Positions 27,027-35,872 of a stretch of 64,000 bases of DNA are shown in pieces; position 1 is the first letter of the stretch, and every line of letters starts with the position of its first letter. The translations under genes and the position numbers were made by a program. The notes beneath the pieces were generated by a model, which was not told the DNA's origin, did no database searches, and saw only the letters and a program-made list of their open reading frames with translations. Source of the DNA: Bacillota bacterium (GTDB lineage: Bacteria > Bacillota > Clostridia > Lachnospirales > Lachnospiraceae); NCBI GenBank assembly GCA_023423335.1, contig JAFAFU010000033.1:1-64000 (forward strand), in the 5' to 3' direction.

Positions 27027-27399
27027 TATATCCTACCTCCCTCACACTATACGAGCGTTCTCATAAACTTAGAAAGCTCGGGTTTTCTCTATTCAAATCC
27101 CATTATAAGGTAGGTTTTAAATCAAACAATTACATTGATGTGAGGTGTTAAAAATTTATTTTCCGGGCTCCACAGACCGATGTGAGGTTTTTGCGATTTT
27201 AACATGGATATTTATTATAGTGATGTTAAAATCATTCACGGGCAGATCCACTTTACATCCCATGCTTTGTGTTGCTATAGCACAATAAAAGAGAGCTCAT
27301 TCAGGAGTCACATTGTGAGTCTCCTGAACAAGCTCGGAAAGGGGGGCATTAAATATCGGGCTATGAATACATAATAAAAGCCGATGCTCTTTTTATCTC
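27027..27399. other. Promoter region of the vWA gene and end of the liv operon
   Basis: No gene. Holds a terminator for the liv operon and, 110-160 bases before the vWA start, two direct copies of GATGTGAGGT (27137-27146 and 27179-27188) that could bind a regulator. Confidence 0.45.
27293..27335 (-). terminator. Terminator downstream of livF
   Basis: Long hairpin: GAGCT..TTCAGGAG pairs with CTCCTGAA..GAGCTC, with an inner TCACA/TGTGA. On the minus strand it is followed by TCTTTTATTG. Confidence 0.7.
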
Positions 27400-28107
27400 C
27401 TATATTCCCAAATATGCTTTCCGTACATCTTCGTTGTGCATCAGATCTTTGGAGGGTCCCTGTATATTAATATGCCCGGTCTCAATAACATAGCCCCGGT
27501 CGGCAACTGCCAGTGCCTGCACCAGATTCTGTTCGATCAGCAGGATGGAGGTTCCCTGTTCTTTTACACGGTCGATTGTTCGAAATACTTCATCTACTAC
27601 GATCGGTGCCAGGCCTAAGGAGGGTTCATCCAGAACCAGCAGGGTAGGATCCAGCATAAGTGCCCGGCCAATCGCAAGCATCTGCTGCTGTCCGCCGGAT
27701 AAGGTGCCGGCCTCGTGATGAAGCCGTGCCTTTAAGATAGGGAACATGTCCAGTACCTTTGCCATCAATTCCGCACGCCTTGGGCGGGATCGCTTGCAAT
27801 ATGCGCCAAGCATAAGATTATCGTAAATACTTAATGTTGTTAAAATTCCTCGTCCCTGCGGAATATGTGCAATTCCCAGCTCGGGGCGCAAATGTGCGGG
27901 AACATTCGTGATATTCTTATCCTCCCAATATACCGTACCACTGGTGATCGGATTTACCCCTGATATTACTCTGAGCAGGGTTGTTTTACCTGCGCCGTTT
28001 GAACCGACAAGGGCAACGCATTCCCCTTTTTCTACCTGAAGGGAGAGATCAAACAGTACTTTTAAGCCGCCGTATCCGCAATTTAGTTTATCAATCTTCA
28101 ACAACAT
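27400..28107 (-). CDS. livF: Branched-chain amino acid-type ABC transporter ATPase LivF
   Basis: 235 residues from the ATG at 28105-28107, placed nine bases after AGGAGG; the GTG four codons earlier lies inside that site. Walker A GSNGAGKTT, signature LSGGQQQM, Walker B LLVLDEPSLGL. The end SKDLMHNEDVRKAYLGI is typical of LivF. It overlaps the end of livG. With LivG it powers uptake of a small carboxylate or amino acid. Confidence 0.93.
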   Translation of the reverse strand: MLLKIDKLNCGYGGLKVLFDLSLQVEKGECVALVGSNGAGKTTLLRVISGVNPITSGTVYWEDKNITNVPAHLRPELGIAHIPQGRGILTTLSIYDNLMLGAYCKRSRPRRAELMAKVLDMFPILKARLHHEAGTLSGGQQQMLAIGRALMLDPTLLVLDEPSLGLAPIVVDEVFRTIDRVKEQGTSILLIEQNLVQALAVADRGYVIETGHINIQGPSKDLMHNEDVRKAYLGI

Positions 28108-28828
28108 TTTTATATCCACCTCCTAAATATGCTTCGATGACCTCCGGCTGCTTCATAACAATTTTGGGGTCTCCCTCACTTAACAATGAGCCTTCATTCA
28201 ATACAACCACCCTATGGCAAATCTTCGTTACCGCTGCCATAACATGTTCAATGAATATTATTGTTATACCCCTCGCATTAATCTTTTGAACAAAATCCGT
28301 ACTCATATCCATTTCCTGCGGATTAAGGCCTGCCAGACATTCATCCAACATAATGATGGAAGGTTCGATTGCAAGTACACGGGCCATATCAAGCCATTTA
28401 CGTTTTTCAATGGAAAGCTTGGCACATAATTGATTTTCAATCGGCTTTAAGTCTGATATTTCCAGAATCTCTTCCGTGATATTTTTTGCATCCGACTTCT
28501 TCTTATGATGAAGCAATGCAACCGTATAGATGGAATCTCTTACGGATAGTCCCGTAAACGGTCTTGGAGATTGAAAGGTACGGCCGATTCCCATATAAGC
28601 TCTGTCGGAAATCTGTTTACCGACAATATCTTCCCCTTTATAAATAATCTGTCCATGATCCGGAAGATACACACCGCTAACCAGATTTACGTTTGTTGAT
28701 TTACCGGAACCGTTAGGTCCGATCAAACCCAGGATTTCTCCTTTATAAACATCATAACTGAGATGATTGATTGCATGCACACCACCGAAGGACTTATCCA
28801 GATCCTTAATTTCTAATATTTTTTCCAC
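28091..28828 (-). CDS. livG: Branched-chain amino acid-type ABC transporter ATPase LivG
   Basis: About 245 residues. Walker A GPNGSGKSTNVNLVSG, signature KLSIEKRKWLDMARVL (the LSxxxRK variant usual in LivG), Walker B IIMLDECLAGLNP. The GAGGTGA site fits the GTG at 28826-28828; a GTG three codons upstream (28837) is the alternative. Note Cys replaces Pro in the usual DEPxAGL. Six bases follow livM. Confidence 0.93.
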   Translation of the reverse strand: MEKILEIKDLDKSFGGVHAINHLSYDVYKGEILGLIGPNGSGKSTNVNLVSGVYLPDHGQIIYKGEDIVGKQISDRAYMGIGRTFQSPRPFTGLSVRDSIYTVALLHHKKKSDAKNITEEILEISDLKPIENQLCAKLSIEKRKWLDMARVLAIEPSIIMLDECLAGLNPQEMDMSTDFVQKINARGITIIFIEHVMAAVTKICHRVVVLNEGSLLSEGDPKIVMKQPEVIEAYLGGGYKNVVED

Positions 28829-28842
28829 TGTGCTCACCTCAC

Positions 28843-29838
28843 TTATTGATTCCCATGCTGTTGTTTACTGGTTAATTTATCTTTTACACTGATGATAATT
28901 GACCATAATCCCTCAGGCCTGAAGATTACGATCAGCATTAGGATCAATCCGTACAGGGCAAGGCTTGCTCCGCTCCAGGTCGGCGGCAGATATGCATTAC
29001 AGGCCTCCATCAGCGGAATAATTACAAACGCGCCAAGCACCGGTCCCCAGATCGTTCCTATACCGCCAATGATTGCAATCACACCGATTTTAACTGCCAG
29101 GTCAAAGGAACCAACCATCGTAGGATCAATAAAAGCCATCTTAAAGCCGTAGAAGGTCCCGATTCCGGCCATACAGACGGCGGAGACAATCAGCGCATAC
29201 ATTTTAATTTTTGAAGAACGGACACCAAGTGATTCCGCCGCTTCCTGATCTTCGCGAATTGCTTTCAGATAATAGCCTAATCTTCCTCTGTCAATCAGTA
29301 TTACTACCACTAATACAAGAATTAAAATACTTAAGAATATGAAGTAATAGGGTATCTCAGAATCCCAGCGCATTACTGCAAACCCTTTATATTTGGAAGA
29401 AATAACGATACCGTTATTACCGCCTGTGAATTTTGAGAAATATATCAGCAGCTCCCGTACAATCTGACCCATGGCAATGGTAGCCAGGGAGAAATAGGTT
29501 CCTCGCAGCTTAAAGGAAGGCCCGCCCATGACCAATGCAAATACAACTGCAATGGCCATACCGATAAATATGCTGACCCACGGCGACAGGCTTAAGTATT
29601 TAAAGGATAGCATACCTGCGTATGCACCGATTGCAAAGAAGCTGGCATGTGCCCAGGATATCTGCCGTCCAAAGCCGCCGATAATATTCCAGGCGGAACC
29701 CATTGCCGCAAACATAAATATCTGAACGATAATTGACAGAAGATAATTGCTTTTTATTAAAAAGGGCAGGAGGATTAACACCGCAAAGGTGATTATTACG
29801 AATATATACTTTTTAAGATTATCTTTTATGTTCATCAT
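28843..29838 (-). CDS. livM: Branched-chain amino acid-type ABC transporter permease LivM
   Basis: 331 residues with eight to ten membrane segments and the family stretch AAESLGVRSSKIKMYALIVSA, the cytoplasmic loop that contacts the ATPase (EDQEAAESLGV). Start codon overlaps the livH stop (ATGATGA), so translation is coupled. Confidence 0.94.
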   Translation of the reverse strand: MMNIKDNLKKYIFVIITFAVLILLPFLIKSNYLLSIIVQIFMFAAMGSAWNIIGGFGRQISWAHASFFAIGAYAGMLSFKYLSLSPWVSIFIGMAIAVVFALVMGGPSFKLRGTYFSLATIAMGQIVRELLIYFSKFTGGNNGIVISSKYKGFAVMRWDSEIPYYFIFLSILILVLVVVILIDRGRLGYYLKAIREDQEAAESLGVRSSKIKMYALIVSAVCMAGIGTFYGFKMAFIDPTMVGSFDLAVKIGVIAIIGGIGTIWGPVLGAFVIIPLMEACNAYLPPTWSGASLALYGLILMLIVIFRPEGLWSIIISVKDKLTSKQQHGNQ

Positions 29839-30710
29839 ACCGTTCTGCCACCTCCACCAAATAAACCTTGCGGTTTAAAGAGCATGAAAATCATCAGTGC
29901 GGCATAAACAAAGGTAGGAGCCAGATTAAGCGCTATATAAGATCCCGTAAATGCTTCGATTAAACCGATAATGATACCTCCGACAAAGGCTCCCTTTATA
30001 TTTCCGAGTCCGCCGATAACTACACAGGCATAAATTGTTGTTGCGAATACCGTACCAATACGCGGGTAAGCATAGTAGATCGGCGAAATAATACATCCTG
30101 CAATCGCCGCAAACATCGTACCCATTCCAAAGGCTAACATAAACATTTTCTTTGTATTAATTCCAAGCATCTTAGCTACCGGTATATTTTCACTGGTAGC
30201 TCTCATCGCTCTTCCGATATCCGTCTTTGCTAAGAAAGCGCCCACCAGCAGCATAAAGACAACGGCTATCATAAATGCAATAACTCTTGGTAACGCAAGA
30301 GATAACGCACCGATCGCAATTGATTCTGTTTTAATCGGTGAATTGATTCCTGTAGGATTTGCTGTCCAGATCATCTGTGCAGCATTTTGCAGGAAATAAG
30401 ACAATCCGACGGTCAGCAATATATAAGAAGTTGTTCCCTGTCCAACTACAGGATGAACTACTATTTGATAAACAGTAATACCGAACAGGAACATTACTGT
30501 AGCTACCGGAACAATTAAAAAATACGGATTTCCTGTTGAAAATGCGTTTGCAAACATCCAGGTTACATATAACCCCAACATTAAAAACTCGCCTTGAGCA
30601 AAATTGATAATCTTCATAACACCAAATATCATCGTTTGCCCAACAGCGATCAATGCATAGATACCCCCAATCAGGAGGCCATTAATAAGTGTCTGTCCCA
30701 ATAAATTCAC
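29835..30710 (-). CDS. livH: Branched-chain amino acid-type ABC transporter permease LivH
   Basis: 291 residues from the GTG at 30708-30710, which has AAGGAGGT six bases upstream; the longer frame has none. Multi-spanning, with YALIAVGQTMIFGVMKIINFAQGEF at the N-terminus and the ATPase-contact loop RATSENIPVAKMLGINTKK. Follows a terminator-like hairpin after the binding-protein gene. Confidence 0.94.
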   Translation of the reverse strand: MNLLGQTLINGLLIGGIYALIAVGQTMIFGVMKIINFAQGEFLMLGLYVTWMFANAFSTGNPYFLIVPVATVMFLFGITVYQIVVHPVVGQGTTSYILLTVGLSYFLQNAAQMIWTANPTGINSPIKTESIAIGALSLALPRVIAFMIAVVFMLLVGAFLAKTDIGRAMRATSENIPVAKMLGINTKKMFMLAFGMGTMFAAIAGCIISPIYYAYPRIGTVFATTIYACVVIGGLGNIKGAFVGGIIIGLIEAFTGSYIALNLAPTFVYAALMIFMLFKPQGLFGGGGRTV

Positions 30711-30727
30711 GATTGCACCTCCTTGAT

Positions 30728-30796
30728 AAAAGAGTGTCCCAAAAATCAAATTTCAATTTTAGAGATGAAAAATTACTTTTGAGACACCCTCTTTTT
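30728..30796 (-). terminator. Attenuator-like hairpin between livJ and livH
   Basis: Imperfect long stem: GAGGGTGTCTCAAAA pairs with TTTTGGGACACTC with a two-base bulge, and TTTTATC follows on the minus strand. It lies inside the operon, so it probably limits read-through and keeps binding protein in excess over permease. Confidence 0.6.
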
Positions 30797-30820
30797 AAAC
30801 AAAATCTTGGCAATGATATA

Positions 30821-32116
30821 TTAATAATCTACACCTGGTACTAAAATTTCTGTTACGGATAATTCGCGGGGGAAGATTGTACGAGGGTAGCCATCCTGCC
30901 ACTGAATCATAACCGCGGTTACATTCTCGTTCCAGCCGCCGTCATTCCATTTAATAACACCCGGCTGCATCATCGAGGTTTCATTGGAGTCATAGGTTGT
31001 GCTTGCAATCGCGTCACGAACTTTTTCAGGATCTGCACTGCCTGCTTTTTCTATGGCTTCTTTAATGATCCAGGTAGCGCAATAGGACGGGCCGGCATGC
31101 TCTGTCATGAAATATCCATAGGTTTCTTCAAACTCTTTCGTAATTGCCAGTAATTCAGGATTGTTGGATATGTTTGCCGAATCCCAGTTCCAAGAAGCAA
31201 CGGAGGTCAAACCATTGGATGCTTCTCCAAGCTCCGTACCTAACTGAGGCCATAAGAAACCGGCGCCGCCGCCTACGATGTAAGGGGAATAGTTCATGGA
31301 TTTCATAGTGTTAACAATTAGCTTGGCATCCTGTGAATATGCAACCGGCATGATGATCTCCGCACCGGATTCTTTCATTGCGGTTACCAGGGAGGATGCA
31401 TCCGAGAAGTTGGGGGTAAAGGGCTCATATAATACAACTTCCAGTCCGGCACTCTCTGCAATCTTTACGGAGCCCTCTGCAGTAGACTGACCATAGGAGG
31501 AATTCTCGTATACAATGGCAACCTTTTTCGCTTCTACGCCCTTTTCTTCGATTAAGTACTGAATATAAGCAACCTGTGTCTGTCCAAAGGTGCTTCCCTT
31601 CGGAACCGGCTCGAAAATAAACGTATAATCGGAGGTTGTAATCGCATCATTAATCGAATTTGTCACCGCCGGGATACCATACTTTTCAATAATCGGAAGC
31701 ATGGGCAGGGTCAGACCGGAGATACCGGTTCCAACAATACCGGAAAGCTTATTCTTTGATATTTCACGTTCTACGATCTGGGCAACCTGCGTTGAATCAG
31801 AAGTAGTATCAATTACTACCATCTCAACCTTGGCGCCGCCCAGGGCTTTAATTCCGCCTTTTTCATTAATATGCTTAATCGCTAATTCAACTGCAGCCAA
31901 ATCCTGCATTCCTGCATCGGCATTTGCGCCTGTTAAGGGATTTGCCATACCGATATATACGGTGTCCACGGTGTTATTCGTTGTGTCATCGGTTTTGCCT
32001 GAAGTTGTCGTGGGGGTCGGTGTGTCTTTTTTTGTTTCACCGGGGTTCTTAACACAGCCGGTCAGTAATGCAAAACTCAATACGGTGGTCATAAGTAACG
32101 CAATTGCTCTCTTCAT
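30821..32116 (-). CDS. livJ: ABC transporter substrate-binding lipoprotein (LivJ-type)
   Basis: 431 residues. Lipoprotein signal ending LLTGC (Cys20 region), Thr-rich linker, then a Leu/Ile/Val-binding-type periplasmic fold (IGMANPLTGANADAGMQDLAAVELAIKHINEKGG). It is the lipid-anchored receptor for the LivHMGF importer. The genetic neighbourhood (acyl-CoA enzymes, glycerate kinase) suggests a small organic acid instead of an amino acid, which is inference. GGAGGAG precedes the ATG. Confidence 0.93.
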   Translation of the reverse strand: MKRAIALLMTTVLSFALLTGCVKNPGETKKDTPTPTTTSGKTDDTTNNTVDTVYIGMANPLTGANADAGMQDLAAVELAIKHINEKGGIKALGGAKVEMVVIDTTSDSTQVAQIVEREISKNKLSGIVGTGISGLTLPMLPIIEKYGIPAVTNSINDAITTSDYTFIFEPVPKGSTFGQTQVAYIQYLIEEKGVEAKKVAIVYENSSYGQSTAEGSVKIAESAGLEVVLYEPFTPNFSDASSLVTAMKESGAEIIMPVAYSQDAKLIVNTMKSMNYSPYIVGGGAGFLWPQLGTELGEASNGLTSVASWNWDSANISNNPELLAITKEFEETYGYFMTEHAGPSYCATWIIKEAIEKAGSADPEKVRDAIASTTYDSNETSMMQPGVIKWNDGGWNENVTAVMIQWQDGYPRTIFPRELSVTEILVPGVDY

Positions 32117-32181
32117 ATTATCTCCTCCATTTGCTTTTTAATATCACCCAATAAAGTAACTTATATAGCCTTTCGCTTATT

Positions 32182-33021
32182 TCAATACTTATAAAATCCC
32201 TCCCCCGTTTTTCGTCCGCATTTACCGGCAGCAATCATTTCCTCTAATAATGGACAGGGCTTATATTTTTCATCCTGAAATCCTTCGTACAGGCCCTTCA
32301 TTGTTCCATACATGATATCTACTCCGGTATAATCACATAATTCCAGAGGGCCCATCGGATGATTGGCTCCTAATTTCATCGCCGTATCAACATCCTGCGG
32401 GGAACTGCCCTCCATCACCATGTATGCAGCCTCGTTCATCATCGGGACTAAAATCCGGTTTACGATAAATCCCGGACTTTCCGGAGCCTGTACCGCTGTT
32501 TTTCCTATCAATTCCACAAATAATACTGCCTTTTGTAACGTATCTTCATTTGTCGCGCAGCCTTTTATGATCTCAACAAGCTTCATAACCGGGGCCGGAT
32601 GAAAGAAATGCATTCCGATACATCTCTCCGGATTTTTCATCTTTTCCGCTATCAGTGAAATTGCGATTGCCGAGGTGTTCGATACTAAAATTGCACCTTG
32701 CTTTACGGTAGAATCCAGTGCTTCGAACAAATCCCTTTTAATATCCAGTTTTTCCGGTATTGCTTCAATTACAACGTCGCAATCCTTAACGGCTTCATAA
32801 TCATCACTGTAAGCAATTCTTGCAATCAATGCATCCGCTTCCTCCTGTGTGATTTTACCTTTGCCGGTCAGATAAGCCATATCCTTCGCAATTCGCTTTT
32901 TGGAATTCTCCAATCCTGATGGGAAGGTGTCTACATTTACCACTTCACATCCGGCTTTTGCTGCGACCTCTGCGATGCCGGACCCCATTACCCCTCCGCC
33001 AATGACACCAATCTTTTTCAT
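32182..33021 (-). CDS. hbd: 3-hydroxybutyryl-CoA dehydrogenase
   Basis: 279 residues, normal length. N-terminal Rossmann fold (GVIGGGVMGSGIAEVAA, 4-20) and C-terminal domain; the catalytic His lies in GMHFFHPAPVMKLVEI with conserved NTSAIAI upstream. Family members interconvert acetoacetyl-CoA and (S)-3-hydroxybutyryl-CoA with NAD(P)H. Its ATG overlaps the glycerate kinase stop by four bases, so it is the second gene of the operon. Confidence 0.94.
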   Translation of the reverse strand: MKKIGVIGGGVMGSGIAEVAAKAGCEVVNVDTFPSGLENSKKRIAKDMAYLTGKGKITQEEADALIARIAYSDDYEAVKDCDVVIEAIPEKLDIKRDLFEALDSTVKQGAILVSNTSAIAISLIAEKMKNPERCIGMHFFHPAPVMKLVEIIKGCATNEDTLQKAVLFVELIGKTAVQAPESPGFIVNRILVPMMNEAAYMVMEGSSPQDVDTAMKLGANHPMGPLELCDYTGVDIMYGTMKGLYEGFQDEKYKPCPLLEEMIAAGKCGRKTGEGFYKY

Positions 33022-34172
33022 AGCCTCTCCTTATTCGACAGCTTCATACCTAAAGCTATCGATCTCATAATTCTCTCCGTTGCCAATAACAAATTATCGA
33101 CAGCATGTTCCATCGCATATTCCACCGTCCCCGGAGCCATGATACAGCTTTCCATGGATTCAATATTATGCTGATATACTTCTTCGGCACCGGTCCCGAT
33201 GGAACCGACAATTGCGATTACCGGGACATTTTTTTCTGCTGCCAGCTTTGCCACACCAACCGGAACCTTTCCGTTTATCGTCTGTCCGTCAATTCTGCCT
33301 TCCCCTGTAATAACCAGATCTGCCCACTCCAGCTTCTCTCTGAAATTAGCAACCGCAAGTATCGCATCAATGCCGGACTGCAGCCTGGCTCCTGTAAATG
33401 CCACAAGTCCCATTCCCAAGCCACCCGCTGCGCCTGCTCCTTTCAGATCCCGGACCTCCAGCTTAAACTTATTATGAATCACCTCGGTTAAATTCATAAG
33501 CCCGTCATCCAGCAGGATGATCTGTTCCGGGGTTGCTCCCTTTTGCGGACCATAGATCGCTGCAGCTCCTTTCGGACCGCACAAAGGATTTGTTACATCG
33601 GACATAACAATTATTTCTGTATCTTTCAGTCGGATATCCATTTCACTTAAGTCGATATCGACGATTGACCCTAATACTTCTCCGCCGAAGCCCACTTCCC
33701 TGCCTTCCTTATCCAGAAAATGCGCTCCAAGTGCCTGTGCCATTCCAATCCCGCCGTCATTGGTGGCAGAGCCTCCAATTCCGATATAAATCTGTCGAAA
33801 GCCTTTCTCCAATGCCGCTTTGATTAATTGCCCGGTTCCATAGGTTGTTGCCTTTAAAACATTCCGCTTTTCCGCGGGGATCAAGGTAAGCCCGGAGGCT
33901 TCCGCCATCTCTATTACGGCTTTTCCATCCTCTGTCACGGCGTATTTCGCATGCACCTTATCGCCCAAGGGACCCAGAACCTCACAGTATTCAAAATGCC
34001 CTCCCAGACAAGCCACCATGGCATCAACGGTGCCTTCACCCCCGTCCGCCATGGGAATATACATTAATTTTGCCTCTTTCATTACCTTTAAAACACCATA
34101 TCCGATTTGTTTAGCCACCTCATTAGTATTCAAACTTCCTTTATACGAATCTGATGCGATTAGAATATTCAA
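33018..34172 (-). CDS. Glycerate kinase (GlxK/GarK family)
   Basis: 384 residues from the TTG at 34170-34172, placed six bases after GGAGG, giving the normal start NILIASDSYKGSL. Conserved ADGGEGTVDAMV, GIGGSATNDGGIGMAQALG and ITGEGRIDGQT are all present. It phosphorylates D-glycerate to 2- (or 3-) phosphoglycerate. First gene of the leftward operon with hbd and the liv importer; a CdaR-type regulator, a family that often controls such kinases, is upstream. Confidence 0.93.
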   Translation of the reverse strand: MNILIASDSYKGSLNTNEVAKQIGYGVLKVMKEAKLMYIPMADGGEGTVDAMVACLGGHFEYCEVLGPLGDKVHAKYAVTEDGKAVIEMAEASGLTLIPAEKRNVLKATTYGTGQLIKAALEKGFRQIYIGIGGSATNDGGIGMAQALGAHFLDKEGREVGFGGEVLGSIVDIDLSEMDIRLKDTEIIVMSDVTNPLCGPKGAAAIYGPQKGATPEQIILLDDGLMNLTEVIHNKFKLEVRDLKGAGAAGGLGMGLVAFTGARLQSGIDAILAVANFREKLEWADLVITGEGRIDGQTINGKVPVGVAKLAAEKNVPVIAIVGSIGTGAEEVYQHNIESMESCIMAPGTVEYAMEHAVDNLLLATERIMRSIALGMKLSNKERL

Positions 34173-34274
34173 GCTAGTCCTCCACTTCCTGATCAAACAA
34201 TATTTCCATTAACCTTCCATATACAAAAGTTGTGTATCCCGAGCTCGTTTATATGTTTTGTCTTTGCAAATATT

Positions 34275-34303
34275 ATTATATAGACCGCTTGACTTTTAAA
34301 CAA
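34275..34303 (-). promoter_or_regulatory. Promoter of the glycerate kinase-hbd-liv operon
   Basis: Minus strand TTGTTT (34298-34303) and TATAAT (34275-34280) with a 17-base spacer, about 105 bases before the TTG start. Confidence 0.65.
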
Positions 34304-34380
34304 TATTACCGATAACAAACAAGGACTGTGTTTTGGCATATAATTGTGATTTTTTTTGTTATCTGTACACAAAATTCAAA

Positions 34381-35562
34381 TTAACTTATCTTACGTATCT
34401 CATTGTTCCTGCTGTCTTCATATATCATCATTCCAATCTGTAAGGGGACCAGATCCTTCATGATTCTCGGATCATACCCCGTCAATTCCTTTAGCTTGGA
34501 GAGCCTGTACTGAACCGTATTCTTATGTAAATACAATTGCTCCGCAATCTGTGTGATTGATCCGTTGCTATCGATGAAGGTGCGAAGCAGCAGCATGAAA
34601 TCCTCCAATTCTTTTTTCGAACACTTATTGAACAGCTTGTCAATAAAGGATTCCCTGTTATGACATGGAATTGTCTGCAACAGTAATTCCATATCAACAT
34701 CTCCGTAGATTTTGATTCCCATATTCTTTAGCTTTGACATCAAATCACAGGATATCTCGGCTTCTTTATAGGAACGTCTTATCTCTATGGGATGACTGCC
34801 GATGGATCCGATCCCTCCGGCAATTTTTATATTATAGTTTTTTTCAAGCTGTTCTTTAATATAATTACCGCTGGCAAATGATTTTTTTAAATCCTTTTCA
34901 TGTAAGAGGATAATAATTCTTGCACCGATCTGAACTACAATATTCTGATCATCCTCCTCAAGAAGCTTTCGAACGGATTTAATGATCCGGTTATTTAATG
35001 CCTGCCGGTCAACATCATCATTGATTTCCATCTCCGGCAGGCTGTCAATATGCATAACGATTACGGTCCTTTGAGCAAAGATATCTATTCCGAGAAGCTT
35101 CCCGTTTAACAGGAATTTTTCCAACGCCTTTTCATCATCATTCATCGTCTCAAAAAGCCAGGAATATACAAAGTTATTCTTTGCATTCTCAATTAATAAT
35201 TTTTGTTCCTTTTGTATCTGGTCGGAAATCAGTATCTCCGTCATCTTTTTTATGACCTTGCCAAAGGGCTCAACATCCTCCCTTTCCCCTGTAAGACCTA
35301 CGACACCGATTATTTCACCGTTAATATTGATAGGAAAATTAATGCCTCTTTTGGCACCTTCAAAGCAGGTTTCATCCCCTATCAGCAGCTCTGTCATTTT
35401 TTGTTGAATTATTTTTTTCGCTCCGGAGTGAAAAATGCCAATTCGAGTGGGGTCCGTGCTGGCAATGATACAGCCGGTTTTGTCCATGATATTAATATTA
35501 CGGTCAATGGAACCCCGCAACTCCTCTACTATTTTTTGCATTTTCGTCTTTGACAGCACCAT
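34381..35562 (-). CDS. CdaR-family transcriptional regulator
   Basis: 393 residues. N-terminal sugar-diacid-recognition domain (about 1-135; IVEELRGSIDRNINIMDKTG; FPININGEIIGVVGLTG), a GGDEF-like middle region and a C-terminal PucR-type HTH (QIAEQLYLHKNTVQYRLSKLKELTGYDP). Members activate glycerate/glucarate genes in response to the acid. It lies between the two divergent halves of the catabolic locus. ATG with GGAGGT upstream. Confidence 0.92.
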   Translation of the reverse strand: MVLSKTKMQKIVEELRGSIDRNINIMDKTGCIIASTDPTRIGIFHSGAKKIIQQKMTELLIGDETCFEGAKRGINFPININGEIIGVVGLTGEREDVEPFGKVIKKMTEILISDQIQKEQKLLIENAKNNFVYSWLFETMNDDEKALEKFLLNGKLLGIDIFAQRTVIVMHIDSLPEMEINDDVDRQALNNRIIKSVRKLLEEDDQNIVVQIGARIIILLHEKDLKKSFASGNYIKEQLEKNYNIKIAGGIGSIGSHPIEIRRSYKEAEISCDLMSKLKNMGIKIYGDVDMELLLQTIPCHNRESFIDKLFNKCSKKELEDFMLLLRTFIDSNGSITQIAEQLYLHKNTVQYRLSKLKELTGYDPRIMKDLVPLQIGMMIYEDSRNNEIRKIS

Positions 35563-35579
35563 GTTTTTACCTCCATAGA

Positions 35580-35589
35580 GAAACGTTTC
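35580..35589. promoter_or_regulatory. Palindromic operator candidate in the cdaR leader
   Basis: GAAACGTTTC, a perfect 10-base palindrome with the central CG typical of LacI/CcpA-type sites, 18 bases upstream of the cdaR ATG. Confidence 0.4.
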
Positions 35590-35794
35590 GTTACAGTAAG
35601 TCGTTTCTATACAAAATAATCCAGTAAACTTATGGAAACTTTTCCTTTCGTAAATAGCCTATAAATATTGTCTTTTCATAGTATAACACACTTCTTTTAA
35701 AAATGTAACAAAAATTTTTATTTTTATCTAAATTATTTGTCAATATTGCTTGCGATATCTTTTAAAAATTTTCTTATAGATTTAATTATTACTA

Positions 35795-35823
35795 TTGACG
35801 CATTCAAATTTATATCATATTAT
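35795..35823 (+). promoter_or_regulatory. Promoter of the acyl-CoA synthetase operon
   Basis: TTGACG (35795-35800), 17-base spacer, TATTAT (35818-35823). Confidence 0.65.
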
Positions 35824-35835
35824 AGTGATATATCA

Positions 35836-35851
35836 GAGAAACTGGTTTCTC
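35836..35851. promoter_or_regulatory. Operator candidate just downstream of the promoter
   Basis: GAGAAAC-TG-GTTTCTC, 7-base arms, beginning 12 bases after the -10. Shares GAAAC/GTTTC with the site at 35580. Confidence 0.45.
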
Positions 35852-35872
35852 TATTTTGAGAGGAGACTATTC

